Positions 1 through 6,966 are shown, counted from the first letter of the stretch. The stretch is 21,785 nt of DNA from Chloroflexota bacterium (GCA_029555885.1 JAKPQT010000704.1:1-21785); one strand, 5' to 3'. Notes: generated by a model from the letters alone, not told the origin. Made by a program: numbers and translations.

Positions 1-151
1 GATTTCCCCACGGGCGTGGGGGTGAACCGGAGTTCGCTAACATGAATCCGACCATCACATCGATTTCCCCACGGGCGTGGGGGTGAACCGGTGCCGAAGC
101 TGCCACTAACGTACACGCACACGATTTCCCCACGGGCGTGGGGGTGAACCG
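1..151 (+). CRISPR. Tail of a type I-E-like CRISPR array (3 repeats, 2 spacers)
   Basis: Three identical 29-base repeats lie at 1-29, 62-90 and 123-151, separated by two unrelated 32-base spacers (30-61 and 91-122). The 29/32 geometry, the inner hairpin (CCCCAC pairing with GTGGGG around GGGC) and the GTGAACCG 3' end are those of type I-E repeats, processed by Cas6e. The 3' end places the crRNA strand on plus, so the leader and cas genes should lie left of the window. The array starts at base 1 and certainly continues outward. No cas gene is present here. After the third repeat there is no further repeat: transposase sequence begins directly at 152, so the leader-distal end has been replaced or lost. 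Confidence 0.95.
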
Positions 152-1244
152 CGCGCGTGGCTGGCAATCGCCTCCTCCAAGTACAGGATATCGACCCGGA
201 AAGGATAAGCTTTGAGCACCAGCTGCGGCTGCGCCTTGTCGGTTGGCACCGAGTAACGGTTAGTCTCGAACTCGACCTGGCTGTAGGGCGTCAGACACAC
301 AGGTCGGGTCGCACAACACTTGTAGTCCCTGGCCGGCAGCGGTAAGAGTGACGTTTTCTCCAACTGCCAAGCCGCGCCGATCGTCAGCGGCTGACCATCC
401 ACCTGTCGCTCATCGTCTTTCAGGCATTCGCCCAGGAGCAGCAGGTTGAGCTCGGCGAACAAGGCCACCTGCGGAATGTGGGCACCATGAAGTTGCGCCG
501 CCCGAAGCCTACGCTATGCTCGACGCCGCCCTTCTCGCTGCTCTGGCCCGGCATGCAGAAATGGCTCGCGAACAGGTAGTGGCTGCGCAAGGCGATGAAA
601 GCTTGCTGCTCCTGGCGGGCGTGTCCTGCCAGCACCTTCTGCACAGCCGCCTTGAGGTTATCGGAAGCGATGCGATGCGGACCACCGCCGAAATGCTGAA
701 AGGCTTGCACATGCCCTTCGAAGAAGGCTTCCTGCTTCTGCGCTGGGAAGGCCATCATGAACAGCTTGCGCGAGTAGTTCAGGTGCATGTGGAAGACTTG
801 AACGGTGATGCGCTCGCCGGCGATCTCGACCACCGCTTCGCCCCAGTCGACCTGCGCATCCGTGCCCGGGTCGAACTCCAGCGGTATGTACACCTTGGGC
901 CGTCGCTTCTCGGCTCGCCGCCGGCCGACGTAGCCGCGCAGTGTCGACTCGCTGCCCTGGTAGCCGACCTTCTCGATCTCTTGATAGATCTTATGGCTGG
1001 TGTAGCGCTGCTTCGGCGGCAGGTGCTCATTCTCGGCCAGCAGCTCGTCGATGCGGCGCTTGTACGGCCCGAGCCGTGGCGCCGTCCGCGGAACGCTCAA
1101 CTGGTAGGTCTCAGCCTCGGCCGAGCCGATGGCCTTGCTGATGGTCATGCAAGCCACATGCAACTCTTTGGCAATCTGACGGAGGCTCTTGTGCTCGACG
1201 AAATACGCCCGCCGGATCTTCTCGCGGTCTTCCACACTGATCAT
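152..1244 (-). pseudogene. istA: IS21-family transposase IstA, frameshifted and 3'-truncated
   Basis: Reading leftward from ATG at 1244 (ribosome site GGAGGGAAGG just upstream) the protein has an N-terminal helix-turn-helix (about residues 17-40) and a DDE integrase core. The likely catalytic residues are D133 (in QVDWGEA), D195 (in SDNLKAAV) and E242 (in EKGGVEHSVG). After the NFMVP motif (residue 255, near base 480) the frame shifts. The other frame continues the family sequence from about 478 down to 152 (FETNRYSVP, LKAYPFRVD, IASHAR). It then stops being transposase exactly where the CRISPR repeat begins. About 370 residues remain of the roughly 500 usual for IstA. Both the frameshift and the missing end make it inactive. 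Family assignment is from recognised motifs. Confidence 0.88.
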
Positions 1245-1328
1245 CCTTCCCTCCGCACCATGGTCGATGCCCGTCCATCATAGCGGAGATGTGCTCAGGT
1301 GGTTCCCTTTTCTATTGTCAAAGTGCAG
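152..1328 (-). mobile_element. Truncated IS21-family insertion sequence remnant
   Basis: The stretch carries an istA-like gene reading leftward, without its last quarter and without the istB ATPase gene that normally follows. The left boundary is the end of a CRISPR repeat at 151. The right boundary is not certain. I place it near 1328 because a TTGACA-containing block (minus strand, 1316-1321) preceded by TGCA resembles the promoter-bearing ends of IS21 elements. The matching other end is missing, so no inverted-repeat pair or target duplication can be shown. The element cannot move by itself. Confidence 0.75.
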
Positions 1329-1437
1329 CCCGGTGGTCGCCCTTTAGAATATCAGAAACAGGGAGGTAGCAGTGCTCGGTGCGGCATGGCCGTTTCCTGC
1401 GGGGTATCGGTCCTGAGTGTAGCTGCCGGAGGGTCCG

Positions 1438-1857
1438 TCAGACTTCGGGGCACACCTTCACGAGCGTGAGCTCATTACCGCCGTCCGGCAGGCGCCGGTA
1501 CGTCATGCCATCCGTCAGCCGCCGCATCAGGAGCACGCCGAGGCCGCCCACCCGCTCCCAAGGCGCATCCGTCAGGCCGGGCGCGGCCGTCGCGGTCGGA
1601 TCGAATGGCCGTGCCTCGTCCGTGAGCTGGACGACGAGGTGGTCGCCGTCGCGAGCCATGGCCACTGCAATGATCTCCGTGCCCTCGCAGTCGCCGTGCA
1701 TCACGATGTTGGTCGCGGCCTCATCCACGGCCAGGACCAGCTCGGTGAGCTGCTCGGGGTCTGCTCCGAGCCGCGCGCCCGTGGTCCGGACGAAGGCCCG
1801 GATGCCTGCCAGGGAGTCGAGACAGGCCGGCACGCGGAGGCCGGCGATGGATTCCAT
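1438..1857 (-). CDS. RsbW-like anti-sigma factor / serine kinase (HATPase_c_2)
   Basis: A 139-residue GHKL-type ATPase of the anti-sigma/serine-kinase family. The N box is ELVLAVDEAATNIVMHG (about residues 39-55), followed by a G1-like segment (DEARPFDP) and a G2 glycine motif (GGLGVLLMRRLTDG). Such proteins hold a sigma factor or other target and phosphorylate a STAS partner on serine. A longer frame begins with GTG at 1899, but ATG at 1857 has GAGGA eight bases upstream, while the GTG lies inside a palindrome; I chose 1857. It follows the STAS gene with a 56-base gap and is probably cotranscribed. No sigma factor or PP2C phosphatase gene is in the window, so the regulated target is unknown. 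Confidence 0.88.
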   Translation of the reverse strand: MESIAGLRVPACLDSLAGIRAFVRTTGARLGADPEQLTELVLAVDEAATNIVMHGDCEGTEIIAVAMARDGDHLVVQLTDEARPFDPTATAAPGLTDAPWERVGGLGVLLMRRLTDGMTYRRLPDGGNELTLVKVCPEV

Positions 1858-1884
1858 TCGGACATTCCTCGGTGCGGCAGACGT

Positions 1885-1901
1885 CTGTGTGCGGCACACA
1901 G
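1885..1901. repeat. 17-base perfect palindrome between the STAS and RsbW-like genes
   Basis: CTGTGTGC and GCACACAG flank a single central base. It lies after the STAS stop codon (1914) and before the chosen ATPase start (1857). It could be an RNA hairpin tuning the ratio of the two partners, or a protein-binding site. Only the symmetry is seen; the role is inference. Confidence 0.55.
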
Positions 1902-1913
1902 GGGTGTGCTTGG

Positions 1914-2312
1914 TCAGAACGAGGCCAGGGCCAGCGCCTCGTCGTCATAGGCCTCGAAGAGCAGGTCCAGCCCGGACATCTCGAGCACCTTCCGGACATG
2001 CGGGGCCGGGTTGAGCAGCTTGAGGTGGCGCGACTTCGAACGGCCATCGCGGAGCGCCTGACGCAGGTCGGTCTGGCTTTGGTCGGCCGCAGTGCTGTGG
2101 AGCAGCTTCAGCATATCACTCAGGGCCCGGATGCCGAAACTCGCGATGTAGGGCACGGCGGACAGGTCGAGCAGGAGATTTGTCGTCCCCTCGGCGACGG
2201 CCTTGCGGGTCTCGTCCAGCAGCGGCCCGGCTGTATCCGCGGTGATTTCGCCCTCGACCAGAAACACCGTCACGGGCACACGGGCCTGTACCTGCGACAC
2301 ACTGATCTTCAC
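1914..2312 (-). CDS. STAS-domain anti-sigma factor antagonist
   Basis: 132 residues forming a single STAS domain, the SpoIIAA/RsbV type. The segment LLLDLSAVPYIASFGIRAL (about 47-65) corresponds to the family's DSSG loop and leaves Ser58 as the probable phosphorylation site. The preceding Asp is Ala and the second Ser is Phe here, which departs from the classical motif. The C-terminal helix ends HVRKVLEMSGLDLLFEAYDDEALALASF, typical of the family. GTG at 2312 is preferred over GTG at 2321 because AGGGAG lies eight bases before it. In the unphosphorylated form such proteins sequester an RsbW-like kinase, here encoded immediately downstream. A strong promoter lies just upstream. Confidence 0.88.
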   Translation of the reverse strand: MKISVSQVQARVPVTVFLVEGEITADTAGPLLDETRKAVAEGTTNLLLDLSAVPYIASFGIRALSDMLKLLHSTAADQSQTDLRQALRDGRSKSRHLKLLNPAPHVRKVLEMSGLDLLFEAYDDEALALASF

Positions 2313-2360
2313 TGGGCACACTCCCTTCTCACATCGTCAAACTGAATTCAGCGCCAGGAC

Positions 2361-2389
2361 AATATACACACTTGTACGATGCTTGTCAA
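2361..2389 (-). promoter_or_regulatory. Near-consensus sigma-70 promoter of the STAS/RsbW-like pair
   Basis: On the minus strand, TTGACA (2384-2389) and TATATT (2361-2366) are separated by exactly 17 bases. Transcription should start near 2354, about 40 bases before the GTG at 2312. A ten-base palindrome (CTGAATTCAG, 2342-2351) lies at the expected start of the transcript and could be an operator or chance. Confidence 0.8.
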
Positions 2390-2449
2390 CAGCTGAGCTC
2401 TCGTTCTCTCGTTTAGAGCGTGGATACGAATCATGGAGGGAAAAACAAA

Positions 2450-2486
2450 GGGCGGACCTGGGCGAGCTTCGCTCGCACGTCCGCCC
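2450..2486 (-). terminator. Hairpin terminator after the URO-D gene, possibly a dispersed repeat
   Basis: Outer stem GGGCGGAC (2450-2457) pairs with GTCCGCCC (2479-2486). Inner stem GCGAGC (2462-2467) pairs with GCTCGC (2471-2476) over a TTC loop. Reading leftward the hairpin is followed by CTTTGTTTTTCC, a U-rich tail, which fits intrinsic termination of operon A, 32 bases after its last stop codon. Two nested stems with this composition also look like the GC-rich intergenic repeats of Chloroflexota. Confidence 0.6.
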
Positions 2487-2517
2487 CCTACAAGCAATCA
2501 GGATCCAATGCAGCGGC

Positions 2518-3525
2518 TCACCCCAACTCGTCCCACGTCTCGAACACCGCGGCGACGTTCTCCGCGGGGACACCGATGCCCCATTCGCATTGGGCAATGA
2601 CGCCGCCGGCCGGGTCGCCGAGGGCAGCGTGCACGCGGCGCACCGCGGCACGCACGTCATCGACCGTGCCGAAGGGGAGGATGTGCTGGCGGTCGATCTC
2701 TCCCCAGAAGGTAATCTGGCCGCGATGGCGACGGCCCAGCTCTTCGATATCCATGCAGAAGAGCTGCGAGTTGACGGCGTTGATCCCGATCTCGATGAGG
2801 TCAGGGTAGATCTCCATAATGTGGCCGTCGGAGTGAAAGAAGACGAACTTGCCCGCGGCATGCGCGAGGCGGCAGTAGTCGGCATAGAGCGGCTTGAAGA
2901 ACTCGCGCCAGAGCCGGGGAGAGATCAGCAGGCCGCGCTGCGTGCCCCAGTCGTCGCCCAGGCCGATGGCGTCCACGTCGGTGGCGGCCCACATGGCGAT
3001 GTTCCGCAGGTTGAACTCGTGGACCATGTCGCGCAGCCGGTAGACCTCCGGCACGCCCCAGGCCAGGTCCATCATCAGGTTCTCGGTCCCGCGCAGGAAT
3101 TGCATCCGCTCCCAGGGGTTGGCGCCGCCACCGCTCACGAATTTCTCGCTCGCGGCATAGCTGGCGTTGACCCGGCTCAGGTCCGCGCCGTCCAGAATCT
3201 CAAAAGGCGGCTGCCAGTGGTCGAGCGCCGACCACTCGGCCAGAGGCGGGTGCTTCACCTCGCCCACCACGCCCGGCTCCGCAACCGACCAGCCGCAACC
3301 CCAGTCGTCCACATACTCGCCGACGACAGCCGGGGTGCCGCGCGCCCGGCCGCTGCGGCCGTACGTCACTTCGGCGCCGCCGAAGTCGCTCGGGAAGCGC
3401 TCGAACATGGCCTCCAGCTCCGCGCGGCGGAACATGGAGATGCCGGGCAGGTGCCACAGGTCGCGCGGGGGGCGGTCGGGATGGGCAAAGGTTAGGGCGC
3501 GGCGAACACGTTCACGGCTGTTCAT
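2518..3525 (-). CDS. Uroporphyrinogen decarboxylase-like (URO-D/MtaA superfamily) protein of a sugar operon
   Basis: 335 residues with the URO-D TIM-barrel pattern. It begins MNSRERVRRALTFAHPDRPPRD and has the C-terminal-half motif FFHSDGHIMEIYPDLIEIGINAVN, typical of the COG0407 group. It is unlikely to be HemE, since the arginine-rich substrate motif after the N-terminus of true HemE is absent. The HxC pair used for zinc in methyltransferases of the MtaA/CmuA type appears here as HSD. Similar genes often sit at the end of sugar ABC operons; their reaction is mostly unproven. The start ATG at 3525 has an AAGGTGAG site and lies 18 bases after the permease stop, so it belongs to operon A. No corrinoid protein is encoded nearby. 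Confidence 0.82.
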   Translation of the reverse strand: MNSRERVRRALTFAHPDRPPRDLWHLPGISMFRRAELEAMFERFPSDFGGAEVTYGRSGRARGTPAVVGEYVDDWGCGWSVAEPGVVGEVKHPPLAEWSALDHWQPPFEILDGADLSRVNASYAASEKFVSGGGANPWERMQFLRGTENLMMDLAWGVPEVYRLRDMVHEFNLRNIAMWAATDVDAIGLGDDWGTQRGLLISPRLWREFFKPLYADYCRLAHAAGKFVFFHSDGHIMEIYPDLIEIGINAVNSQLFCMDIEELGRRHRGQITFWGEIDRQHILPFGTVDDVRAAVRRVHAALGDPAGGVIAQCEWGIGVPAENVAAVFETWDELG

Positions 3526-3543
3526 GTGCGTTGCTCACCTTGC

Positions 3544-4437
3544 TCAGCCCTTGAGCCCCGTGAGGGCAATGCCCTGGACGAACTGCTTCTGGGTGAAGAA
3601 GAACAGGACGATGACCGGCAGAATCATCATCGTCGAAGCCGCCATGAGCAGGCCCCAGGAGGTACTGCGCGATTGCTGGAACACGGTCAGGCCGAGCGAC
3701 AGGGTGTACTTGTGGGTGTCATTCAGGAAGATCAGCGGCCCGGTAAAGTCGTTCCAGGCACCCATAAACGTGAAGATAGAGACGGTCGCGAGCACCGGCT
3801 TGGTGAGCGGCATGAGGATGCGCCACCAAATGCCCAGGTAGCTGCAGCCGTCCATCAGTGCAGCCTCGTCCAGCTCATAGGGCAGGCTCATGTAGTACTG
3901 CCGCAACAGGAAGATATAGAAGCTGCTGCCGAATAGCGCCGGGATCATCAGGGGCCGGAAGGTATTGATCCATTTCAATTCGGCGAAAAGGATGTAGACC
4001 GGGATCAGCGTGACCATCCAGGGCACCATCATCGTGCCGAGCATCACCATGAAGACAATGCTCCGGCCTGGCGCGCGCAGCCGCGCGAACGCATAGCCGG
4101 CCAGCGAGCACGTGAATATCGTACCGAACAAGTGCGCGCTGCAGATGATCAGCGTGTTGAGCAGGTAGCGCATGAACGGCGCATAGTCGAAGACGTCCGT
4201 GTAGTTGCGCCAGATCACCGGGTTGGGAATCCAAATCGGTGGATAGACGAAAATCTGGCGTTCGGCCTTCAGCGAAGTGGAGACTTGGAACACGAACGGC
4301 AGGAAAAAGATGGCGCCCAGGCCAATGAGCACGATGTAGATGACGGTGCGGCCCGTCAACTTGCGAAAGCGGTGGATGTTCCACTCAGGCGCGTGTTTGG
4401 CAGGTACGGGCAGGGTGCCTTCGTTGGATGCAGACAT
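3544..4437 (-). CDS. Carbohydrate ABC transporter permease, MalG type (CUT1)
   Basis: 297 residues, an inner-membrane permease of the MalG/UgpE group with about six hydrophobic segments. The cytoplasmic EAA loop reads DEAALMDGCSYLGIWWRILMPLTKP (about residues 190-215), the docking site for the ATPase. The protein ends in the typical form QKQFVQGIALTGLKG. An open frame runs further upstream to 4965, but ATG at 4437 is clearly the start: GGGAG lies nine bases before it and upstream codons overlap the previous permease out of frame. Only five bases separate it from that gene. It should form the heterodimeric channel with the protein at 4443-5345. Confidence 0.95.
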   Translation of the reverse strand: MSASNEGTLPVPAKHAPEWNIHRFRKLTGRTVIYIVLIGLGAIFFLPFVFQVSTSLKAERQIFVYPPIWIPNPVIWRNYTDVFDYAPFMRYLLNTLIICSAHLFGTIFTCSLAGYAFARLRAPGRSIVFMVMLGTMMVPWMVTLIPVYILFAELKWINTFRPLMIPALFGSSFYIFLLRQYYMSLPYELDEAALMDGCSYLGIWWRILMPLTKPVLATVSIFTFMGAWNDFTGPLIFLNDTHKYTLSLGLTVFQQSRSTSWGLLMAASTMMILPVIVLFFFTQKQFVQGIALTGLKG

Positions 4438-4442
4438 GGCGG

Positions 4443-5345
4443 CTATCTCCCTTCCACTTCGTAGTAGACCCAGATGGGTGCCAGGACGAACTGGACGACA
4501 GTCACCATCAAGACGATCAAGAACAGGATCAGCGCCATCGCAGACGCATAGCCCATCTTGAAGAAGACGAAGGCCTGGCGGAACATGTAGAGCAGGTAGA
4601 CAAGGGTGGAGTTCTGCGGACCTCCCATGCCGCTGGTCATCACGTAGACGATGCTGAAGACCTGGAAGGTACTGATGATGCCCATCGTCAGCGTGAAGAA
4701 GATGGTGGGCGTCATCATGGGCAGGGTGATATGGATGAAACGCTGGAAGCTGTTGGCACCGTCGATATGGGCCGCCTCGAGCAGGGACTCGGGGACACCC
4801 TGGAGGCCCGCCAGGTAGATCAGCATGGTGCTGCCCGATCCCCACAACAGCATGAGGACAAGGGCCGGCTTGGCCCAGATCTCCGACGCCAGCCAGGTGG
4901 GCGGCCTCAGGCCGATGGTCTTGATCATGCCGTTGACCAGGCCATACTGCGGCTGGAGCAGCCACATCCAGAGCACTGCCGAGGCCACGAAGGGCACGAT
5001 CGAAGGGATATAGAAGATTGTGCGAAACAGCGGCAGCGCCTTGACCTTCTGGTTCAGCAACAGCGCCAGGCCAAAGGAGATGATCATCGTCAGTGGGACG
5101 ACCAAGAACACGAAGTAGAGCGTGTTCCCCATCGACTTGTAAAACAACGGATCGGCGAAGAGCTCCGTGAAGTTCCGCAGGCCGATGAACTCCGGGGGCG
5201 AGACGATGTCATACCGGGTGAAACTGAGATAGATCGATGCAATAATCGGACCCACAGTGAAGGCAAGAAACCCGATAGCCCAGGGCAAGATAAACAACCA
5301 GAAGGCGCGCGCCTCGCGCGCTCGAATGCCGCGCAATCGTTGCAT
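4443..5345 (-). CDS. Carbohydrate ABC transporter permease, MalF type (CUT1)
   Basis: 300 residues, a six-helix sugar permease of the MalF/UgpA group. The N-terminus is RAREARAFWLFILPWAIGFLAF. The EAA loop EAAHIDGANSFQRFIHITLPMMTP lies near residues 190-215 and would contact an ATPase. Of three in-frame ATGs (5369, 5357, 5345) the last has GGAG six bases upstream and gives the usual short N-terminus. It pairs with the MalG-type permease just downstream. No MalK/MsmK-type ATPase gene is in this operon, so a shared ATPase encoded elsewhere probably powers it, a common arrangement for CUT1 systems. Confidence 0.94.
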   Translation of the reverse strand: MQRLRGIRAREARAFWLFILPWAIGFLAFTVGPIIASIYLSFTRYDIVSPPEFIGLRNFTELFADPLFYKSMGNTLYFVFLVVPLTMIISFGLALLLNQKVKALPLFRTIFYIPSIVPFVASAVLWMWLLQPQYGLVNGMIKTIGLRPPTWLASEIWAKPALVLMLLWGSGSTMLIYLAGLQGVPESLLEAAHIDGANSFQRFIHITLPMMTPTIFFTLTMGIISTFQVFSIVYVMTSGMGGPQNSTLVYLLYMFRQAFVFFKMGYASAMALILFLIVLMVTVVQFVLAPIWVYYEVEGR

Positions 5346-5366
5346 GGCGGTCTCCATGATACAGGG

Positions 5367-5406
5367 CATCGCTGGCCAGCGATACGCAGCGTGCCGGCCA
5401 GCGATG
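5367..5406 (-). repeat. 11-bp intercistronic stem-loop between binding protein and permease
   Basis: CATCGCTGGCC (5367-5377) and GGCCAGCGATG (5396-5406) pair perfectly around an 18-base loop. It sits 14 bases after the binding-protein stop codon and before the first permease gene. Hairpins at this place often protect the binding-protein message and partly terminate transcription, giving more binding protein than permease. There is no U-tract, so full termination is unlikely. Confidence 0.6.
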
Positions 5407-5420
5407 GTGTGAATGGTGCG

Positions 5421-6869
5421 TTAGGCCTTATCGATCGCGGCCCAGGCTTCGTCGGTCGCCTTCTGGACCAGGTCCTTGACCTGCTTCATCGCCTCTTCGG
5501 GCGTCAGCTTGTGCCCGAGTGCGGCGCGGAAGGCATTGTCGATTTCGACCCAGTAGACGAGCGCCGCGACGCCCATCTCAGAGCCGCAGCCGTGCGTCCA
5601 GCTCTTCAGGCAGTCCAGGCCCATGGCATACTCGTCCTGGCGCTGCTGTGGCAGCTTGGAAACGTATTCCTTGACCATGAACTCCGAGGCCGGAATGTAG
5701 CATGCCTCGTACGGGATGAACATCGGCTCGCCCGGCACCTGCTCGCGCTCCCACAGCTTGACCATCTCCGCCTTTTGGGCGTCGGCGATCGCCTTCCAGC
5801 CGTCGGGGCCGGTCTGCCACTTGATGTACTCCCACGCCTGATCCGGGAACTTGGCCTGCGGCGCGATGACCAGGGTCCAGCCGCACGACCAACTGCTCTT
5901 GACGCCATTGGGCGGCAGCGGGCTCGGGGAGACAGCGAAGTCGAGATCGGGGAAACGCAGGTAGAAGTTCGCCGCGTCGTCGGTCGTGATCTGCATCGAG
6001 ACGCGTTCCTGCGCGAACAAATCCTGCGTCGAGGTGGCGAAGCCACTGTTGAACGCGCTGGCAATCTCGAAGTTGCCGAGATACTTGTCGTAGAAATTGA
6101 CCAGCCAGGTCAGGGCCTCAACCCAGCGGGGATCGTCGGCCAGGATGGTCCGCTTGTCCTCGCTGATGGCGGGCGCGCCGTTCAAGAAGCCGTATATCCA
6201 GGCCCAGCTATTCCCGACCAGGTAGGGAACGAAGCCCATGCGCTCGAAGTCGCCGGCGTCATTCTTCACGTTCAGCTTTTCGGTGTAGGCTTCAAGCTCG
6301 GCCCAAGTCTTGGGCGGCTCCTGGAAACCAGCTTCATTAAGCTGCTTGCGGTTCCAGTAGAGGTTGCGAGTATCGGTGTAGAGCGGGATGCCATAGAGCT
6401 TGCCGGCCCACGAGCTTTCCTCGAACTGGACGGGGAAAAAGTCATCCTTCTTGTACCCGTCGTTGTTGAAGTAGTCGTCCAGCGGCTTGTAGAGCCCCTT
6501 GGCCGCAAACTGCATGAAGGTGTGGCGGTTCTGGATCGAGGCGTCAGGGCCAGTGCCGGCTGCGGCGGCGGTCATGAACTTCTGATCGCCCCAGACGGCA
6601 TCACCGATCTCCGAGAGGTTGATCTTGATCTTGTCCTGGACCGTATTGTAGGTGTTAGCGGCCGAGTTCCAGGGCTCGGCGGTCCACCACCAGAGGCTGA
6701 TGGTGGTCGGTTCGGCAGCCGCGGGTGCGGGTGCGGGCGCTTCCTGTCCGGCGCCTTCGGCCGGTTGGCCGGGCTGCGCAGGTGCGGCGCAAGCGGCAAG
6801 TGCGCCAGCGGCGCCGAGCGTGCCGGCAGCCTTCAAGAATTGGCGGCGACTGATCCCATGTGCGTTCAT
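5421..6869 (-). CDS. Sugar-binding lipoprotein of an ABC transporter (SBP family 1), Tat-type signal
   Basis: 482 residues. The N-terminus MNAHGISRRQFLKAAG has a twin-arginine signal (SRRQFLK, residues 7-13), then a lipobox LAAC with Cys27 as the lipidated residue, and an Ala/Pro/Glu linker. The mature part is a family-1 solute-binding protein (COG1653) rich in aromatic residues (ISLWWWTAEPWNSA) expected for sugar stacking. A frame upstream to 7028 exists, but ATG at 6869 has AAGGAGAG at good distance and starts the signal peptide. It is the first gene of operon A, under the promoter at 6938-6966. The substrate cannot be read from sequence; the neighbouring alpha-mannosidase suggests a mannose-containing or similar sugar. 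Confidence 0.94.
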   Translation of the reverse strand: MNAHGISRRQFLKAAGTLGAAGALAACAAPAQPGQPAEGAGQEAPAPAPAAAEPTTISLWWWTAEPWNSAANTYNTVQDKIKINLSEIGDAVWGDQKFMTAAAAGTGPDASIQNRHTFMQFAAKGLYKPLDDYFNNDGYKKDDFFPVQFEESSWAGKLYGIPLYTDTRNLYWNRKQLNEAGFQEPPKTWAELEAYTEKLNVKNDAGDFERMGFVPYLVGNSWAWIYGFLNGAPAISEDKRTILADDPRWVEALTWLVNFYDKYLGNFEIASAFNSGFATSTQDLFAQERVSMQITTDDAANFYLRFPDLDFAVSPSPLPPNGVKSSWSCGWTLVIAPQAKFPDQAWEYIKWQTGPDGWKAIADAQKAEMVKLWEREQVPGEPMFIPYEACYIPASEFMVKEYVSKLPQQRQDEYAMGLDCLKSWTHGCGSEMGVAALVYWVEIDNAFRAALGHKLTPEEAMKQVKDLVQKATDEAWAAIDKA

Positions 6870-6937
6870 GATTTTCTCTCCTTTGATGAATAGCGGGGAC
6901 GGATCGCTATGACGCCTGATATTGGATTGTGACTCAC

Positions 6938-6966
6938 AGTATAGCACCGACGGCACCGTGCTGCAA
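6938..6966 (-). promoter_or_regulatory. Sigma-70 promoter of sugar operon A with two small palindromes
   Basis: On the minus strand TTGCAG (6961-6966) and TATACT (6938-6943) are 17 bases apart. The spacer holds ACGG-TG-CCGT, and the palindrome TGTGA-G-TCACA (6928-6938 on plus) covers the expected start point. Either could be an operator. Neither matches the 14-bp palindrome in front of the operon-B regulator, so operon A may answer to a different factor. Confidence 0.72.

Noticed and set aside
1317..1437. The stretch between the presumed IS end and the RsbW-like gene as a small gene or regulatory RNA.
   Set aside because: No ribosome site with a plausible frame, no repeat and no stable stem was found; I see nothing in it beyond the possible IS end.
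2337..2885. A minus-strand frame covering the URO-D gene end and the STAS promoter.
   Set aside because: It is Ser/Thr/Arg-rich out-of-frame translation crossing a terminator hairpin and a strong promoter; not a gene.
4428..6893. An 821-residue open frame on the plus strand opposite the permease and binding-protein genes.
   Set aside because: It is antisense to two well-supported genes and made of low-complexity Asp/Arg/Gln/Leu-rich translation typical of GC-rich shadows. No known domain and no ribosome site.
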